A stretch of 64,000 nucleotides of DNA from Pseudomicrostroma phylloplanum (lineage: Eukaryota; Basidiomycota; Exobasidiomycetes; Microstromatales), in contig BCHS01000003.1 in NCBI GenBank assembly GCA_039545275.1, positions 868,001-932,000 of the forward strand. Reading direction: 5' to 3'. Positions 11,714 to 19,957 of this stretch are shown one piece after another (the stretch's first letter is position 1; each line of letters opens with the position of its first letter). Position numbers and translations under genes: made by a program. The notes under the pieces are model-generated. The model saw only the letters and a program-made list of their open reading frames with translations. It was not told where the DNA came from and did not search any database.

Positions 11714-12469
11714 TCAACGCCCTCCCAATCCCACACGAAGCCAACGTTGGGCAACCGCTCGCCATCGATCTGTCCCGCGAAAAGGGTCGAGGAGGTCCAG
11801 GAAGCCATTGATCAGTCTGATGTCCACGCCCTGCGCTGCGATCGGCCGCTCTCTGATACTCACTATAACATCATAGACATCTGGAGTTCGCATGCCGCCG
11901 ATCTTGGCGTAGAAGGCTTGTCCGCCCAAGTTGTCACAGTGTGATATGACTCCCAACACCGCCTGTGCTGGTTTCTCACTTGCACTGATACTGGAGGCAG
12001 CAGCAGTGTCTGTCGCGATAGTAGCCTCACCTCCCTCATCCCCTCCCACCGGCTGCCGCTGCTGCTTCGGTTGTCTGGCGAGCTTGCCTTGACTGACGGC
12101 AAGCTGCAAAGCATACTTGATCATCGGTCGAGCGATGCCCTTCCCCCTGCCAGATGTGTACAGACACAAGATCTCCCAAGGGCAGATCTCCCCCAGAGGC
12201 GAGTATCCACTGGGCGGTCCAAGCTCCATGAACCCAATGATCTTGCCTCTCTGACCACTCTCTTGATCGGCATCCTCAAAGGCGAGGATAGAGTAGACGT
12301 CCGGTGCGGAGATCCTGTGCAGACGGAGCTCTCGGAGATACTCTTTGGCTTTGGAGCTACCGGCGAAGGCGGGGAGTGTGGGAAAGGTGTGGGAGAGGGC
12401 GACGACGGCGGCATAGTAGAAGGCGAAGAGCTCATCTCCTTCTTCGGGCAGAGCCTGACGGATGAGCAT
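11714..12469 (-). CDS. GNAT-family N-acetyltransferase
   Basis: Single-exon protein of 251 residues with an ATG at 12469. The start (MLIRQALPEEGDELFAFYY) is the usual GNAT beta1-alpha1 opening. An acceptor strand ILAFEDAD...GKIIGFMEL is followed by EILCLYTSGRGKGIARPMIKYAL, which contains the acetyl-CoA-binding R-x-x-G-x-G/A motif. A C-terminal strand-helix (GVISHCDNLGGQAFYAKIGG) resembles the late GNAT motif. A poorly conserved insertion with a poly-Gln/Ala/Ser character lies around residues 130-165. The acceptor substrate cannot be told from the sequence. Its start faces the retrotransposon, which now separates it from its original divergent neighbour ECHS1. Confidence 0.75.
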   Translation of the reverse strand: MLIRQALPEEGDELFAFYYAAVVALSHTFPTLPAFAGSSKAKEYLRELRLHRISAPDVYSILAFEDADQESGQRGKIIGFMELGPPSGYSPLGEICPWEILCLYTSGRGKGIARPMIKYALQLAVSQGKLARQPKQQRQPVGGDEGGEATIATDTAAASSISASEKPAQAVLGVISHCDNLGGQAFYAKIGGMRTPDVYDVIVSIRERPIAAQGVDIRLINGFLDLLDPFRGTDRWRAVAQRWLRVGLGGR

Positions 12470-12710
12470 GGTCAGACACGAGAAGCCAGGCGAGACGGTT
12501 ATGCTATGTGTGCGACGCCTTGCTCATGGCGACCTTGTATAAGTTTCTGCCCTCTGTTGGCATATGAGTGCAAGCTTGGCGTGAGTCACACCACGTCGGC
12601 GTTCTCCAACCTTCTTATTCTTCTTGTCCCGCACAAGCCACGCCCTTGGTCCCACGCGGCCGATCAAAGCCGGGCACCGGAACCGGCGTTGTGCGTGTGA
12701 GAAGCAGTGA
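12470..12710. promoter_or_regulatory. Left half of an interrupted bidirectional promoter
   Basis: 241 bp upstream of the GNAT start. With 18642-18778 it formed a roughly 380-bp divergent promoter between GNAT and ECHS1 before the retrotransposon inserted at the AGTGA target. No TATA box stands out. Confidence 0.5.
12706..12710. repeat. Target-site duplication, left copy
   Basis: AGTGA immediately before the LTR, matching 18637-18641 exactly. Five bases is the usual copia integrase footprint. Confidence 0.95.
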
Positions 12711-12864
12711 TGAAGAGGTTGAGCACACTTCTACGATGACGTCAGACAGATAGTGGGGTGTGTGTGGTGAAAATGGTTGTATTGGTTGGAATGACAAGGA
12801 AATGAATGTGTGGATCTGACAGGAAATAGGGGTCTGGTTGTGCGCCACGTGGCGATCTCCAACA
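12711..12864 (-). repeat. 3' LTR of the copia element
   Basis: 154 bp, identical by eye to 18483-18636. It contains a perfect CRE palindrome TGACGTCA at 12737-12744 and a 12-bp palindrome CGCCACGTGGCG with a CACGTG core at 12843-12854. It is short for a copia LTR, and I see no convincing TATA box inside it. Confidence 0.95.
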
Positions 12865-12872
12865 CTCCTCCT
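12865..12872 (-). other. Polypurine tract
   Basis: In element sense the sequence just before the 3' LTR is AGGAGGAG. Its position and purine content fit the plus-strand priming site. Confidence 0.7.
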
Positions 12873-12921
12873 AATCGGAGCCCTATTCTTCTGCAGATTG
12901 TACGGCCTGCCGTACTTTGCT

Positions 12922-15900
12922 CTAGGAGATGCCAATGGCAGTAATGAGGGTGACAAACTGATCATGGGGAAGCGCCTTCGTAAGTGCGTCAGCTAGCTGG
13001 TTCTTAGTACCTAGATGAAGGAATTTGACAGTAACTGGATCGATGCCTTGAAGCCATTTGAGCTCGATGTCATAGGCCTTGGTCTTCTCGTGAGATCCTT
13101 TCTTGGCAACGAATGCCAGAGCGCTCTGCGAGTCGCTGTAGAGAATGATTGGAAACATGATTAGGGTGCGGTCGTGTACGATCTTGAGGTGTGAGAACTT
13201 TGCCAACCAGAGTGCTTCCTTGGTGGCCACGAAGATGGCATTCAACTCTGCTTGTTGAGTGCTGGCAGCGACTTTGGTTTGTCGCTTGACAGACCAGGAG
13301 ATAGCTCCTCCTGCAAAACGGAAGACATACGCAGAGATTGAGAGACGATCAATGGGATTACCAGCGTGATCTGCGTCGCAGAAGCCGTGAAGATCTCCTC
13401 CATCGTGCTTATAGCGGATTGCTAGATGCTTTGTCCCTTTGAGATACTTGAGGATTCGATGAGCGTCGCGTAGATCTCTCTTGGTTGGAGCAGATACTTC
13501 TCGACTACATTTCTGGACTGGGAAAGCGATGTCCGGTCGAGTGCCTCCTGCGACGTAGAGGAGACTGCCAACAATCTGAGCATAGAGGTTCCTTTTGCCA
13601 GCATCGAGTGGCTCAGAGGTAGATGGAGTCTGGTCTCCTGGACTCGTACTCATTGGAGTAGAATGGGGTTTGGAATCTACTTGCCCATATCGTTCTACCA
13701 TGGTATCTATGTACAGCTCTTGGCTCAGTGCGGCTGTCCCTTTTTCCTTGTCGTAGTCAACTTTGATCCCGAGGTACCACTTGAGAGGACCCAGGTCTTT
13801 GGTGACAAAAGAGGTGGTAAGCAGATTCAGAATCTCTGTAGTTGCAGTCTCAGTGCTGGTGGCAACCACCAAATCGTCGACGTAGACCAGCATGAGGGCA
13901 TAGGTGGACCCTTTGACTGATCGTTCGAACAGGCATGAATCGACAGCCGTTTCTACGAAGCCCGCATTCTTTAGGACTTCACACAGCTTGAGATGCCATT
14001 CGAGAGGTGCTTGTTTCAACCCGTACAGTGACTTGTTTAGCTTGAGGACTTTGTCTGTCCCATCGTTGCATCCTTTGGGTTGTACCATGTACACATCTTC
14101 TTTGCACGTCCCATTCAGGAAGGCTGTCTCAATGTCAAAATGTCGAAGATTGAGGTTCAATCGGCACGCCAGGGCAACCATGAATCTGAAGGTATTCAAG
14201 CGACCGACAGGAGCAAAGGTTTCATGATAATCAATCCCTTCTCGTTGTGAGAACCCTCTGACCACAAGTCGTGCCTTGTATTTGACGATTTGTCCTTTCT
14301 CATTGGTCTTGATCTTGAATACCCATTTGTTGGTGATGGGGTCTCGGTCCTTAGGAAGATTGGTCTTTGTCCACGTGTGGTTCTTTGCCAGACAGTTGAG
14401 TTCAGTTTTGATGGCTTCTTCCCAATGAATGCGATCCGTGCTTTCCATAGCCTCCTCGTAGGTGTTTGGTTCACGAGGAATCTCTGCTGCCGCCCTGAAG
14501 GCAAAGTCATAGAGAGGAATCGAGCTGGAGTGCATGTCGTCGAATTCTTCAAGGAAGGCTGTGCTGATCTCTTCACTGTCCTTTCCGTTCTTGACCAACA
14601 CAGACGAGTAGCTCCAGTCTGCGAGGGTTGTTGCTACATCAAGCTCCTCCTGGGATCGCTGTTCTTGAGGCTGAACTGATGGGGGAACTGAGGTGTTTGC
14701 CTCTTGGTCAGGCTCGTTGATTTCCTCAACTTCATCAATGGTAGTGTCCCACAAGTCTTCTCGTGGTTTAGCCTTGACATGGTGTGAGATGACGACCTCA
14801 CCCTTGACCAGGACTCGATAGTTGCGCGAGTCGTGGTAGCCGATGATCACCCCTTCTTGTGCTCTGGGGTCGAGCTTGTCAGTCTTACCATGTCTCTCGT
14901 GTGCCTTGTCGAACACATAGCATGGTCCTACTGGGAGGAGTCGACTGATGTCGTCATCGTAGCCGGTCCAACGTTTGAAGGGTACGTCTTGAATGACCTT
15001 TGACCAGAGACGATTCTTGATGTAGACCGATGAGAGGGCCAGTTCTGCCCAAAGACTTTTGGCAAGTTCATTTCCTACTAGCCAAGTGCGAATGCAGTCT
15101 TCAATTGTTCGGTTGAGGCGTTCTGCCTTGCCGTTGCCTTGAGGAGTGTAGGGAGGAGGATGGTCTTGCTGAATTCCTCGTCTTTCAAGATAGAGCTTGA
15201 ATGCAATACTCATGTACTCGCCTCCCCTGTCGCTCCTCAGGTGAACTAGCTTGTGCTGGGACTCGTTTTCAACAATAGCGAGCCAGACTTCAAAGCAGGT
15301 TGGGACATGGGCCTTGTCGGCCATAGGAATGATCCAGACCATGTTCGTCCATTCATCCAGTAGGGTCATGAAGTACCTCATCCCGGTGTTTGAAGGAATC
15401 GGGAAAGGTCCACAGACGTCTGTGTGTACTCGGTAAAGAGGTCGGATAGCCAGTGACTCTGAGTTTCTTGGTGGGAAAGGGCTCCTGGTTCCTTTGCCTA
15501 GAGCACATGCTGGACAATGGATATCGGTCTCTTCGACCTTGATTCCATAGTGATTCAAAGTAGCTGACAATGTCTTCGCTCCGGCGTGTCCTAGTACTTC
15601 ATGCCACCACTTCCAAGTGGCGTTCGGTGCTTTGGTCACATAGGCACGTTGATCTTCTTCATTGACAGGTGGGTTAAGATGATAGAGATCATCAGCCCCC
15701 AGAGTGGCTCTAAGTTCCCCGTTTGAGGTGTGGATGACCATACCGGTGCTACCCTCCAAGTGAAACTTTGCTCCCTGTCTCTGAAGTTTTCCGAGAGATA
15801 GAAGATTAGAGTCCAATGATGGGACGAGGAGAGAGTCTGGGAAGGAAGCTGTGACGTGACCTGTGTCTACACTAGCGGTACCTTGTCCTGTTGCTTTCAT

Positions 15901-16212
15901 CTTTCGTCCTGATTCACTTGTCTGAATTGTACCATTTGATGGTCTGAAGGATTGTTGGAAGAAAACAGCTTTGGTGAACATGTGATTGCTTGCACCACTG
16001 TCTACGAGTACATCTTGTCGAGGTCCGGTAAGTTGCGCTCGATGAGCTTGGCCTTCGCTGATCTCTCGAGCAATGAGTGCTTTGCCGATGATGTTGGAAT
16101 CGATGTTAGAAGTTGTGGTAGTCTCTTCGACGACCTCTCGAGCAAGAAGTGCTCTGCCGATGATGTTGGAGTCCGAGGTAGTCTTCTGTGCATCCATCAT
16201 TGCTGAGGCCAT
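12922..16212 (-). CDS. Copia Pol polyprotein (protease, integrase, RT, RNase H)
   Basis: 1,096 residues from the ATG at 16212. Residues ~15-54 hold two copies of a 24-residue unit (SNIIGRALLARE and SNIIGKALIARE). The aspartic protease motif DSGAS is at ~71. The integrase zinc finger has H-X4-H (HEVLGH) and CPAC. The integrase core shows all three catalytic acids in HTDVCGPF, RSDRGGEY and GKAERLNRT. Reverse transcriptase spans ~600-840, with WVFKIKTNEKGQ, FDIETAFLNG and the YVDDL active site. RNase H (~940-1090) has GFCDADHAG, QQAELNAI and YSDSQSAL. No stop or frameshift interrupts it. The frame is open about 165 bases upstream of the ATG, back to a TAA near 16375, so a longer N-terminus is possible. 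Confidence 0.95.
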   Translation of the reverse strand: MASAMMDAQKTTSDSNIIGRALLAREVVEETTTTSNIDSNIIGKALIAREISEGQAHRAQLTGPRQDVLVDSGASNHMFTKAVFFQQSFRPSNGTIQTSESGRKMKATGQGTASVDTGHVTASFPDSLLVPSLDSNLLSLGKLQRQGAKFHLEGSTGMVIHTSNGELRATLGADDLYHLNPPVNEEDQRAYVTKAPNATWKWWHEVLGHAGAKTLSATLNHYGIKVEETDIHCPACALGKGTRSPFPPRNSESLAIRPLYRVHTDVCGPFPIPSNTGMRYFMTLLDEWTNMVWIIPMADKAHVPTCFEVWLAIVENESQHKLVHLRSDRGGEYMSIAFKLYLERRGIQQDHPPPYTPQGNGKAERLNRTIEDCIRTWLVGNELAKSLWAELALSSVYIKNRLWSKVIQDVPFKRWTGYDDDISRLLPVGPCYVFDKAHERHGKTDKLDPRAQEGVIIGYHDSRNYRVLVKGEVVISHHVKAKPREDLWDTTIDEVEEINEPDQEANTSVPPSVQPQEQRSQEELDVATTLADWSYSSVLVKNGKDSEEISTAFLEEFDDMHSSSIPLYDFAFRAAAEIPREPNTYEEAMESTDRIHWEEAIKTELNCLAKNHTWTKTNLPKDRDPITNKWVFKIKTNEKGQIVKYKARLVVRGFSQREGIDYHETFAPVGRLNTFRFMVALACRLNLNLRHFDIETAFLNGTCKEDVYMVQPKGCNDGTDKVLKLNKSLYGLKQAPLEWHLKLCEVLKNAGFVETAVDSCLFERSVKGSTYALMLVYVDDLVVATSTETATTEILNLLTTSFVTKDLGPLKWYLGIKVDYDKEKGTAALSQELYIDTMVERYGQVDSKPHSTPMSTSPGDQTPSTSEPLDAGKRNLYAQIVGSLLYVAGGTRPDIAFPVQKCSREVSAPTKRDLRDAHRILKYLKGTKHLAIRYKHDGGDLHGFCDADHAGNPIDRLSISAYVFRFAGGAISWSVKRQTKVAASTQQAELNAIFVATKEALWLAKFSHLKIVHDRTLIMFPIILYSDSQSALAFVAKKGSHEKTKAYDIELKWLQGIDPVTVKFLHLGTKNQLADALTKALPHDQFVTLITAIGIS

Positions 16213-16410
16213 CTTTGCAACATGTGACTGTCCTTGTGACTCTGATTCATTCTGCTTGTCTCCTTTCTTGAGACGAGAGACCCAGTTTTGTAAAGATGTG
16301 AGGTCCGTGGGAGCCTCACGAGTCTTTGAGATGTCGAGAGTAAGGAGTCGCGGAACAACAGAAGGGGAGTTCGGTTATCCTCAAGGACTCAGGGGGCCAA
16401 AGGTGGGATG

Positions 16411-17424
16411 CGGACGCAGCGTCCGGGGTGTCGGAGAACAGACGGACGTAGCGTCCGGCTGAGTATGAAATCTGTGGAGGGAAGTGGACGGTGCGTCCGG
16501 GGGAATTGGGGGCTAAAGGTACACGACCAGCGGCGTCAGTATCTTTAGAAGGGAAGGGGAACTTACTATGGTTGATCAAGCCAAAGCAAGGAAGGGGATA
16601 GAGGTAGATGAGAAGGTTGGAGTACGAGGGAATGGAAGTGGGAGAAGGTGTCGGGAGGAAACTAGGTAGGATTGCTGGTTCAGAGAAAAAGACAATCTCT
16701 GGGGGGCCAAAAGAGTGGCCTTATATACCTTACAAAGGTGGTCTGTCGACAGAAAGTTTCTGTCGTACGAACAGGAAAGTAGAAGCATGACTCATCCACC
16801 ATGACTCAGAGCTGAGCTGACATACGGTGGTTTGAGACATCTGAAACAGGGACCAGAAGCACGAGAAGAGAGACGGCGGCAGAGGGTGCGGCCGTGAAGG
16901 TGACGGGCGCAGCCGCAGTAAAGGTGAGGCGGTCTGTGCTGGTAACCGCAGAGGTTGTACGAGAACGCAATGGTGTCGTACATGCGCCAATGTTGAAAGC
17001 GCTGGCTGGTGGCAAGGCAAGTGACGGTCGAGCCTTGTGTGAGAATGTTCACGTGGGTGAGACTTGCTGTCGTCAGCAAGTTTGGCGATGGTCGTGGAAG
17101 AGCAAGCGGCGGCTGCGGCTTGCGTGAGAAGTTTCCTGACCAGTTGTCCGTGGTGACGGTGGCACAGGAGCAGTGATGGTGGCAAAGGAGAAGCTGCCAG
17201 AGTTCCCTTTGTCACGAGAGCTTGTGTTGGAGATGCGTGGACGTAGCGTCCACGATGGTGAAGGGACTTGGTGAGAGGTCAGACGCAGCGTCCACGGTAA
17301 TGAGCGTAGGCGTGGACGTGGCGTCCACAGGAGTAGTGTCGAGGAGTAGTTGCAGCATTTGGCTGCCTGCAGTGGATGATGGACGCAGCGTCCAGTTGTG
17401 ACCAGACTGGTGGACGCAGCGTCC
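16411..17424. repeat. Eight dispersed GGACGYNGCGTCC palindromes
   Basis: Copies at 16412-16424, 16444-16456, 16486-16498, 17239-17251, 17281-17293 (first base changed), 17314-17326, 17381-17393 and 17412-17424. Arms GGACG/CGTCC are nearly invariant and the central bases vary. Several extend to CGTGGACG...CGTCCACG. Three lie between the TATA box and pol and five lie upstream of the TATA box. They could be protein-binding sites or RNA hairpins. Confidence 0.85.
16719..16729 (-). promoter_or_regulatory. TATA box facing pol
   Basis: The minus strand reads GGTATATAAGG. It is followed by a pyrimidine-rich, ATG-free stretch leading to pol, as expected of a fungal core promoter and leader. Promoter activity is inferred. 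Confidence 0.5.
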
Positions 17425-17583
17425 AAGGTCCTTAGCCTGCCGGGGCAAGGGGTGACTTGTGCCAGCGACCAGTGTTTGGGTGCTGGACGGGGCATTGGGT
17501 GTCCATAGGAGACTGGGCAAGACGGTCAGGGAGACCTGGTGGCTTGTTTGGGGGAGTCTTGGAAGAATCAGGATGTTGATTCC

Positions 17584-18411
17584 TTACAAGTTTGCAGGTC
17601 GACGATGAGCATTCTCTTCGTTCTCCCAGCATTTTTCTGTTGGGTGGAATCCCTTCTGACAGAGCTCACATCGAGAGCGCTTTGAGCCTCCTGTGGTGTT
17701 CTGAGAAGTAGAGTTCGAAGTAGAGGTAGTGCCTCCTCCTGCTTTTGTGTTGAGTGCGACTGATTGCTGTCGCATGAATGGGTTGGATCCGCGATTCTGA
17801 ACGTCAACGGTCTCTGCTTGTCGAAGCTCGTAGATGACTTGAGTCATCGTGATGTCCTTTGAGTTCAGGATCCTAGTAGCGGTCTGAGAGAACTCCGGAG
17901 TGAGAGCTGTGCATATAGCGACCTTGAGTACGTTTTCAGAGAGGAAATCCTTTTGAGTTCGAGTGATAGTCCCAAATAGACTCTGCATGTCGTAGATGAA
18001 CTTCTGGATAGTCTCGTCAGATTGCTTCTTTCTGTCGAAGAACTGTCGAGCAATGAATCCTAGATCTGCATCTGTGGTGTGACCATACATGTCGTTGAGC
18101 CTCTGCCAAACATCGTAAGCTGTGTCTTTGAGCTGGAGGGCAGGACGTGCGATCTTGTCGAGCGATTGATAGATGATCTTCATGGCCTTGGCATTTCTTT
18201 GCTCCCAGAGGTTGTATTCCTCTGCGAGTTCAGTGCCTGCTCGAGTTTTGGTGGCTGCTGTACTATCGGGTGCTTGTTCGACACCAGTAACAATGTTCCA
18301 CAGGTTTCGAGAGGCTAGCTCCAGACGTACAGATTGCTGCCAGTCTTGGAAGCCGAGGCCACCAGCATATCGTTCGATCTTTGGGATAGCTTCATCGTTG
18401 TCGGACGCCAT
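17584..18411 (-). CDS. Copia Gag capsid/nucleocapsid protein
   Basis: 275 residues from the ATG at 18411, 71 bp inside the 5' LTR. The N-terminal part has the copia Gag (UBN2/DUF4219-like) pattern: IERYAGGLGFQDWQQSVR, ELASRNLWNIVTG, then a helical region with YDVWQRLNDMYG. After a Ser/Thr/Gly/Asn-rich linker, one zinc knuckle is visible at about residue 250, CELCQKGFHPTEKC (Cys-X2-Cys-X4-His-X4-Cys). The frame stops 15 residues later. No protease follows in frame or in an adjacent frame, unlike most copia elements, which encode one polyprotein. Confidence 0.93.
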   Translation of the reverse strand: MASDNDEAIPKIERYAGGLGFQDWQQSVRLELASRNLWNIVTGVEQAPDSTAATKTRAGTELAEEYNLWEQRNAKAMKIIYQSLDKIARPALQLKDTAYDVWQRLNDMYGHTTDADLGFIARQFFDRKKQSDETIQKFIYDMQSLFGTITRTQKDFLSENVLKVAICTALTPEFSQTATRILNSKDITMTQVIYELRQAETVDVQNRGSNPFMRQQSVALNTKAGGGTTSTSNSTSQNTTGGSKRSRCELCQKGFHPTEKCWENEENAHRRPANL

Positions 18412-18470
18412 TGTGCGTAAGCGTGCGTAGGAAGTCGATGATAGATCTGATCTGTTTCGACCCAGAGGTC

Positions 18471-18482
18471 GGGCTCATAACC
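18471..18482 (-). other. Primer-binding site matching initiator tRNA-Met anticodon arm
   Basis: Directly adjoining the 5' LTR, the plus strand reads GGGCTCATAACC. This is the sequence of the anticodon stem-loop of eukaryotic initiator tRNA-Met, with the CAT anticodon in the middle. The element transcript therefore carries its complement. Drosophila copia and yeast Ty5 prime from the same internal region using a cleaved half-tRNA. The match is at least 12 bases. Confidence 0.85.
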
Positions 18483-18636
18483 TGAAGAGGTTGAGCACAC
18501 TTCTACGATGACGTCAGACAGATAGTGGGGTGTGTGTGGTGAAAATGGTTGTATTGGTTGGAATGACAAGGAAATGAATGTGTGGATCTGACAGGAAATA
18601 GGGGTCTGGTTGTGCGCCACGTGGCGATCTCCAACA
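18483..18636 (-). repeat. 5' LTR of the copia element
   Basis: 154 bp and identical to the other LTR, which is expected only for a recent insertion. CRE TGACGTCA is at 18509-18516 and CGCCACGTGGCG at 18615-18626; both are candidate binding sites for bZIP and bHLH regulators that could drive the element. Confidence 0.95.
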
Positions 18637-18641
18637 AGTGA
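18637..18641. repeat. Target-site duplication, right copy
   Basis: AGTGA immediately after the right LTR, identical to 12706-12710. Confidence 0.95.
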
Positions 18642-18778
18642 CACCCGGTGGAGCGAGTGCGTGCGCATGGGTGCAGGCGTTGAATGCTGATGCCCTCAAT
18701 CGAGTCCTTCCCGCAGAGCTGAGTACCGTACCACATCCTTGCATCTCACTTTCATACCACCCTCACCCATACTCCACA

Positions 18779-19867
18779 ATGTTCACCCGTGCTCTTCGAA
18801 CACCAGCCGCTCGAAGTCTAGCCTCTGCTGGCAGCTTCGCCTCCCCCCTCCCCCTCTCCTCGACGCGCTGCCTCTCCACCACTCTCCCCCGTCTAAGCGA
18901 CGCTTCTTCCTCTTCCTCTTCGTCAAACTACAGGAACATCCTCGTCTCCTCACCCGAAAAGGGCGTCACGCTCATCACGCTCAACAGACCAAAGGCGCTC
19001 AATGCTCTCAACTCGGAGCTCTTCACCGAGCTCAACCATGCTGCCAAGACGGCAGATGAGGATGCTGGGGTGAATGCCATTGTGCTCACTGGGTCGGACA
19101 AGGCCTTTGCAGGTGCGTAGGCGAGGGGCGACGCTCCGTCCATCGATACCTTGACTGACCGAAGTCCTTCTCCTCTTTTCTCGTACAGCGGGAGCCGACA
19201 TCAAGGAGATGCTCTCCAAGGACTTTTCCACGGCCTACAAGTCCAACTTCCTCGGCCACTGGACCGAGCTCACCCAAGTCCGCAAGCCCATCATCGCCGC
19301 CGTCTCAGGCCATGCCCTTGGTGGTGGGTGCGAGCTAGCAATGATGTGCGATGTGATCCTCGCGTCTCCCACTGCCAACTTTGGTCAGCCGGAGATCAAC
19401 TTGGGCGTGATTCCGGGAGCGGGCGGATCGCAGCGCTTGACAAAGGCGCTGGGGAAGAGTCTGTCCATGGAGCTCGTCCTGACTGGTCGAGGACTGAGCG
19501 CTGCAGAGGCAGAGAAGCACGGTCTCATCTCTCGCGTCGTGCCAGAGGGGAGCGACGTAGTGGCCGAAGCGATCAAGGTGGCCCTTCAGATTGGTAAGAA
19601 GGGACAGATTGCCGTACAGGCGGCAAAGGAGGCGATTAATGCCTCGTTTGAATTGCCACTTGCCGAGGGACTGAGGGTGGAGAGGAGGCTCTTCCAGGCG
19701 CTGTTCGCGACCAAGGACCAGAAGGAGGGAATGGGCGCTTTTGCTGAGAAGAGGAAGGTGAGTACTCCACATGCAGAGAGGGCAGGTAATGGTACTGTGA
19801 TACAGCTTACTGACCGCCCTTCTCGTTCACTGCACAAATGTCACAGCCCTCCTTCACCAACGAGTAA
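18779..19867 (+). CDS. ECHS1: Mitochondrial enoyl-CoA hydratase (short-chain)
   Basis: Hydrates trans-2-enoyl-CoA in mitochondrial fatty-acid and branched-chain amino-acid breakdown. Exons 18779-19112, 19189-19757 and 19847-19867 (introns 76 and 89 bp) give 307 residues. The first ~40 residues are Arg/Ser/Ala-rich without acidic residues, a clear mitochondrial presequence. The crotonase fold follows, with ITLNRPKALNAL, AFAAGADIKEM (oxyanion hole; formed only after splicing), GHALGGGCELAMMCD and FGQPEINLGVIPGAGGSQRL. The two catalytic Glu residues are in GCELA and QPEI. The C-terminus FAEKRKPSFTNE also needs the last splice. Its promoter was split by the retrotransposon, leaving 137 bp of original upstream sequence. 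Confidence 0.95.
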
Positions 19868-19957
19868 ACACGTATCTTCTAGAGCAATGCCATGCAATAA
19901 TTCCACTCGTCCTTGCTAGCGATACAACTTCCCTCACCCTTCACCTGCCCTGTCCAC

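Larger units (their letters stand above)
16213..17583 (-). other. Gag-Pol spacer with candidate internal pol promoter
   Basis: 1,371 bp without a convincing coding frame on either strand. It holds eight copies of a GGACGYNGCGTCC palindrome and a TATA box directed at pol. The minus strand has no ATG from 16785 down to 16251. Within the leader is a short intron-like unit on the minus strand: donor GTAAGT at 16566-16561, branch-like TACTGAC near 16540-16534, acceptor TTTAG ending at 16513 (54 bp). Minus-strand frames at 16730-17215 and 17212-17520 are low-complexity and have no recognisable domain. Confidence 0.6.
12711..18636 (-). mobile_element. Complete Ty1/copia LTR retrotransposon
   Basis: 5,926 bp bounded by two 154-bp LTRs that look identical base for base. 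Each begins TG and ends CA on the plus strand. A perfect 5-bp duplication AGTGA flanks the element. In minus-strand sense the order is 5' LTR, primer-binding site, Gag, 1.37-kb spacer, Pol (protease, integrase, reverse transcriptase, RNase H), purine tract and 3' LTR. Integrase before reverse transcriptase defines the copia superfamily. Both reading frames are intact with all catalytic motifs visible, so the copy is young and possibly autonomous. It has no close neighbour copies in this window. Confidence 0.97.

Noticed and set aside
16730..17520. Minus-strand frames in the spacer as extra retrotransposon ORFs (env-like or accessory)
   Set aside because: They are His/Pro/Ser/Leu-rich, read through the palindromes with repeated WTLRP/VDA words, and show no domain or membrane topology.
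16330..17587. The gag-pol spacer as one large intron that would fuse Gag to Pol
   Set aside because: A GTAAGG donor overlaps the Gag stop (17587-17582), but it leaves phase 2. I found no AG acceptor giving the matching phase between the last in-frame stop before pol and the pol ATG.
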